Source: Parapedobacter luteus (GTDB taxonomy: Bacteria; Bacteroidota; Bacteroidia; Sphingobacteriales; Sphingobacteriaceae). From it: DNA of 64,000 bases. The stretch's first letter is position 1; every line of letters starts with the position of its first letter. This document shows, piece after piece, positions 62,762 to 64,000 of the stretch. The notes under the pieces are model-generated. The model was not told the origin of the DNA. It was given only the letters and a program-made list of their open reading frames with translations, and made no database searches. A program made the position numbers and the translations under genes. The DNA lies in the NCBI RefSeq assembly GCF_900168055.1, contig NZ_FUYS01000003.1, positions 248,001-312,000 on the forward strand, in the 5' to 3' direction.

Positions 62762-64000
62762 TTAGAACTGCTCACCGCCCCCATTGAAGTCCTCATCCAT
62801 TCCACGATTCCGACGACGGTCCTCACGTTCAAAATCCTGCCTTCCAAATCGGTAGTTGATTGAGACCATAAACATGCGCCGCATCCAGCGGTTCTCGAAA
62901 TAGCGGTAAAACTGGTGGGTCTGCGTGTATCCCCCCCATCTCCGCTGGTTAAACAGATCGCGTACATTGAACATCACACTCGCTTTCCGGTCCAAAACAT
63001 CCCACCGGACACCGGCATCTACCACAAACTGCTCGATGCCTTTTCCTTGTGCCATAACTCTCGGCGCTTGGTATTCCGCGCGCGCCTGGGCCGACAGGCC
63101 GGGCATAACCCGGTAATTCGCTGTGACATTGGCATTCCAGTTGAAACCCTCTGCCGGCGCAATATTGAATGCCTCACTGCCGTGGAATCGGGTATGGAAA
63201 AAATTGGCATTAAACATAGCGTCGACCTTCTTACTGAAATCAACCCTCGAAATTAATTCCAAACCGGCTGCTTCGTTACGGCTGATATTTTGCCACTGAG
63301 AGAATGTGACGCCGTCCATTCCTTCGACTGTTGTAATAATCGGCTGTACCACATCGTTCATTCGCCGATAATAAGCGGAAGACGTAAACGTCACGGCGTC
63401 CCAGAATTTGGCGTAGCTCAATTCAAAGGAATGAATATCTTCCGGCAACAGATTAGGGTTACCCTGCCGGATATTCATGGGGTCAGACACGTCGATAAAC
63501 GGATTGACCTGCCAACCACGGGGCCTGTTGACCCTTCTCGTATAACTCGCCTGCAACTGGTTGCCTTCACCGAACTCCTGGGTCAGGAATATACTGGGAT
63601 ACACCCGAAAATAGTCCAGCCGTCCGGTAGCTGTCCGGTCCGATGGCGGCACATCCGGATCAAACGAAAGGTATTCCGTATTCAAATAAGCCTGTTCTGC
63701 ACGAAGCCCCGCTTGGACGCCCAATTTTTCGGTGAGCTTACGCTGATAATTAGCATATAACGCATGTACAATGCTTTCCATACTGAAATCATTGCTAATG
63801 TCGTAGTCGGGGAGCATCGTGCCTTGTCCTACATCAAGGTATTCTGACCGCTGCGTATCTTCAGACCTTCTGATAATCGAACGATAGCCCGCTTCGAATT
63901 TGTTTTCGTCACCTAATGGACGCACATAATCCAGTTGCAGGTTAAGGTTTCTGCCGTCTTCACCGGTGTTATTCACCCTCAGATCTTGCGCTGTCGACGG
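62762..64000 (-). CDS. Outer-membrane beta-barrel family protein, 5' end outside window
   Basis: The frame is open to the right edge (PSTAQDLRVNNTGEDGRN upstream of any internal start), so only the C-terminal part of about 410 residues is present. Long amphipathic strands with aromatic girdles (NLNLQLDYVRPLG, ANYQRKLTEKLGVQAGLRAE, QASYTRRVNRPRGWQVNPFI, FELSYAKFWDAVTF) and the motif RQGNPNLLPEDIHSFELSY fit the PF14905-like group related to TonB-dependent receptors. The C-terminus is charged (REDRRRNRGMDEDF). Substrate unknown. Confidence 0.88.
   Translation of the reverse strand, partial: PSTAQDLRVNNTGEDGRNLNLQLDYVRPLGDENKFEAGYRSIIRRSEDTQRSEYLDVGQGTMLPDYDISNDFSMESIVHALYANYQRKLTEKLGVQAGLRAEQAYLNTEYLSFDPDVPPSDRTATGRLDYFRVYPSIFLTQEFGEGNQLQASYTRRVNRPRGWQVNPFIDVSDPMNIRQGNPNLLPEDIHSFELSYAKFWDAVTFTSSAYYRRMNDVVQPIITTVEGMDGVTFSQWQNISRNEAAGLELISRVDFSKKVDAMFNANFFHTRFHGSEAFNIAPAEGFNWNANVTANYRVMPGLSAQARAEYQAPRVMAQGKGIEQFVVDAGVRWDVLDRKASVMFNVRDLFNQRRWGGYTQTHQFYRYFENRWMRRMFMVSINYRFGRQDFEREDRRRNRGMDEDFNGGGEQF

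Overview
The window looks like chromosomal DNA of a Bacteroidota bacterium, most likely family Sphingobacteriaceae; the genus cannot be fixed from the sequence. The reasons are: many genes preceded by the Bacteroidota -7 element TAnnTTTG, often with a TTG about 20 bp upstream; the order rplM-rpsI-rpsB-tsf; fused thrA and fused ribBA; a DUF4292 lipoprotein; LytS/LytTR and 7TM-DISM sensor kinases; Wzi-type capsule proteins; and an outer-membrane beta-barrel protein at the right edge.

Layout. 1-2.6 kb: a small regulator and membrane-protein cluster cut by the left edge. 2.8-5.3 kb: a long secreted TPR protein. 5.5-14 kb is an accessory stretch. It holds an integrase remnant, a nitroreductase/alcohol dehydrogenase pair facing an HxlR regulator, a shattered threonine aldolase gene, an AraC regulator, a class C serine hydrolase, a tRNA-Pro(CGG) with a duplicated 3' end and large hairpins, a MarR-GNAT fusion next to a 3'-truncated MscS channel, and tRNA-Pro(GGG). 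14.1-17 kb: a LytS/LytTR two-component pair with a matching direct-repeat site beside it, then a small membrane protein and a TroA/BtuF-like protein. 17-22 kb: the threonine operon thrA-thrB-thrC (minus strand), preceded by a Thr-rich leader peptide and terminator, so it is probably controlled by attenuation.

22-29.5 kb: cell-envelope genes (NlpC/P60 peptidase, MltD-like transglycosylase, TatA, EnvC-like LytM factor, DUF4292 lipoprotein, TPR protein) plus a phosphoribosyltransferase. 29.5-32.3 kb: translation genes. 32.6-38.4 kb: a signalling cluster in which a GNAT-fold protein, an E1-like ThiF protein, a 7TM-DISM histidine kinase and a REC-kinase form one transcription unit, convergent with a lone REC protein. 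38.4-39.2 kb: debris (M1 peptidase and ISAs1 transposase fragments) at the 3' side of tRNA-Met. 39.3-42.5 kb: START-like protein, LptF/G permease, ribBA. 42.5-56.5 kb: a capsule/exopolysaccharide locus read on the minus strand from a flippase through glycosyltransferases and a polymerase to two Wzi proteins, an SLBB export protein and a chain-length protein. 56.7-64 kb: succinate-semialdehyde dehydrogenase, HemJ, then a histidine kinase-response regulator-TPR-hemE unit, YjjG, and a partial beta-barrel protein.

The observations most worth following are the threonine leader/attenuator, the GNAT-ThiF-two-kinase unit, the tRNA-Pro repeat cluster, and the LytTR direct repeat. All functional calls rest on recognition of motifs and family resemblance by eye; no search was run.
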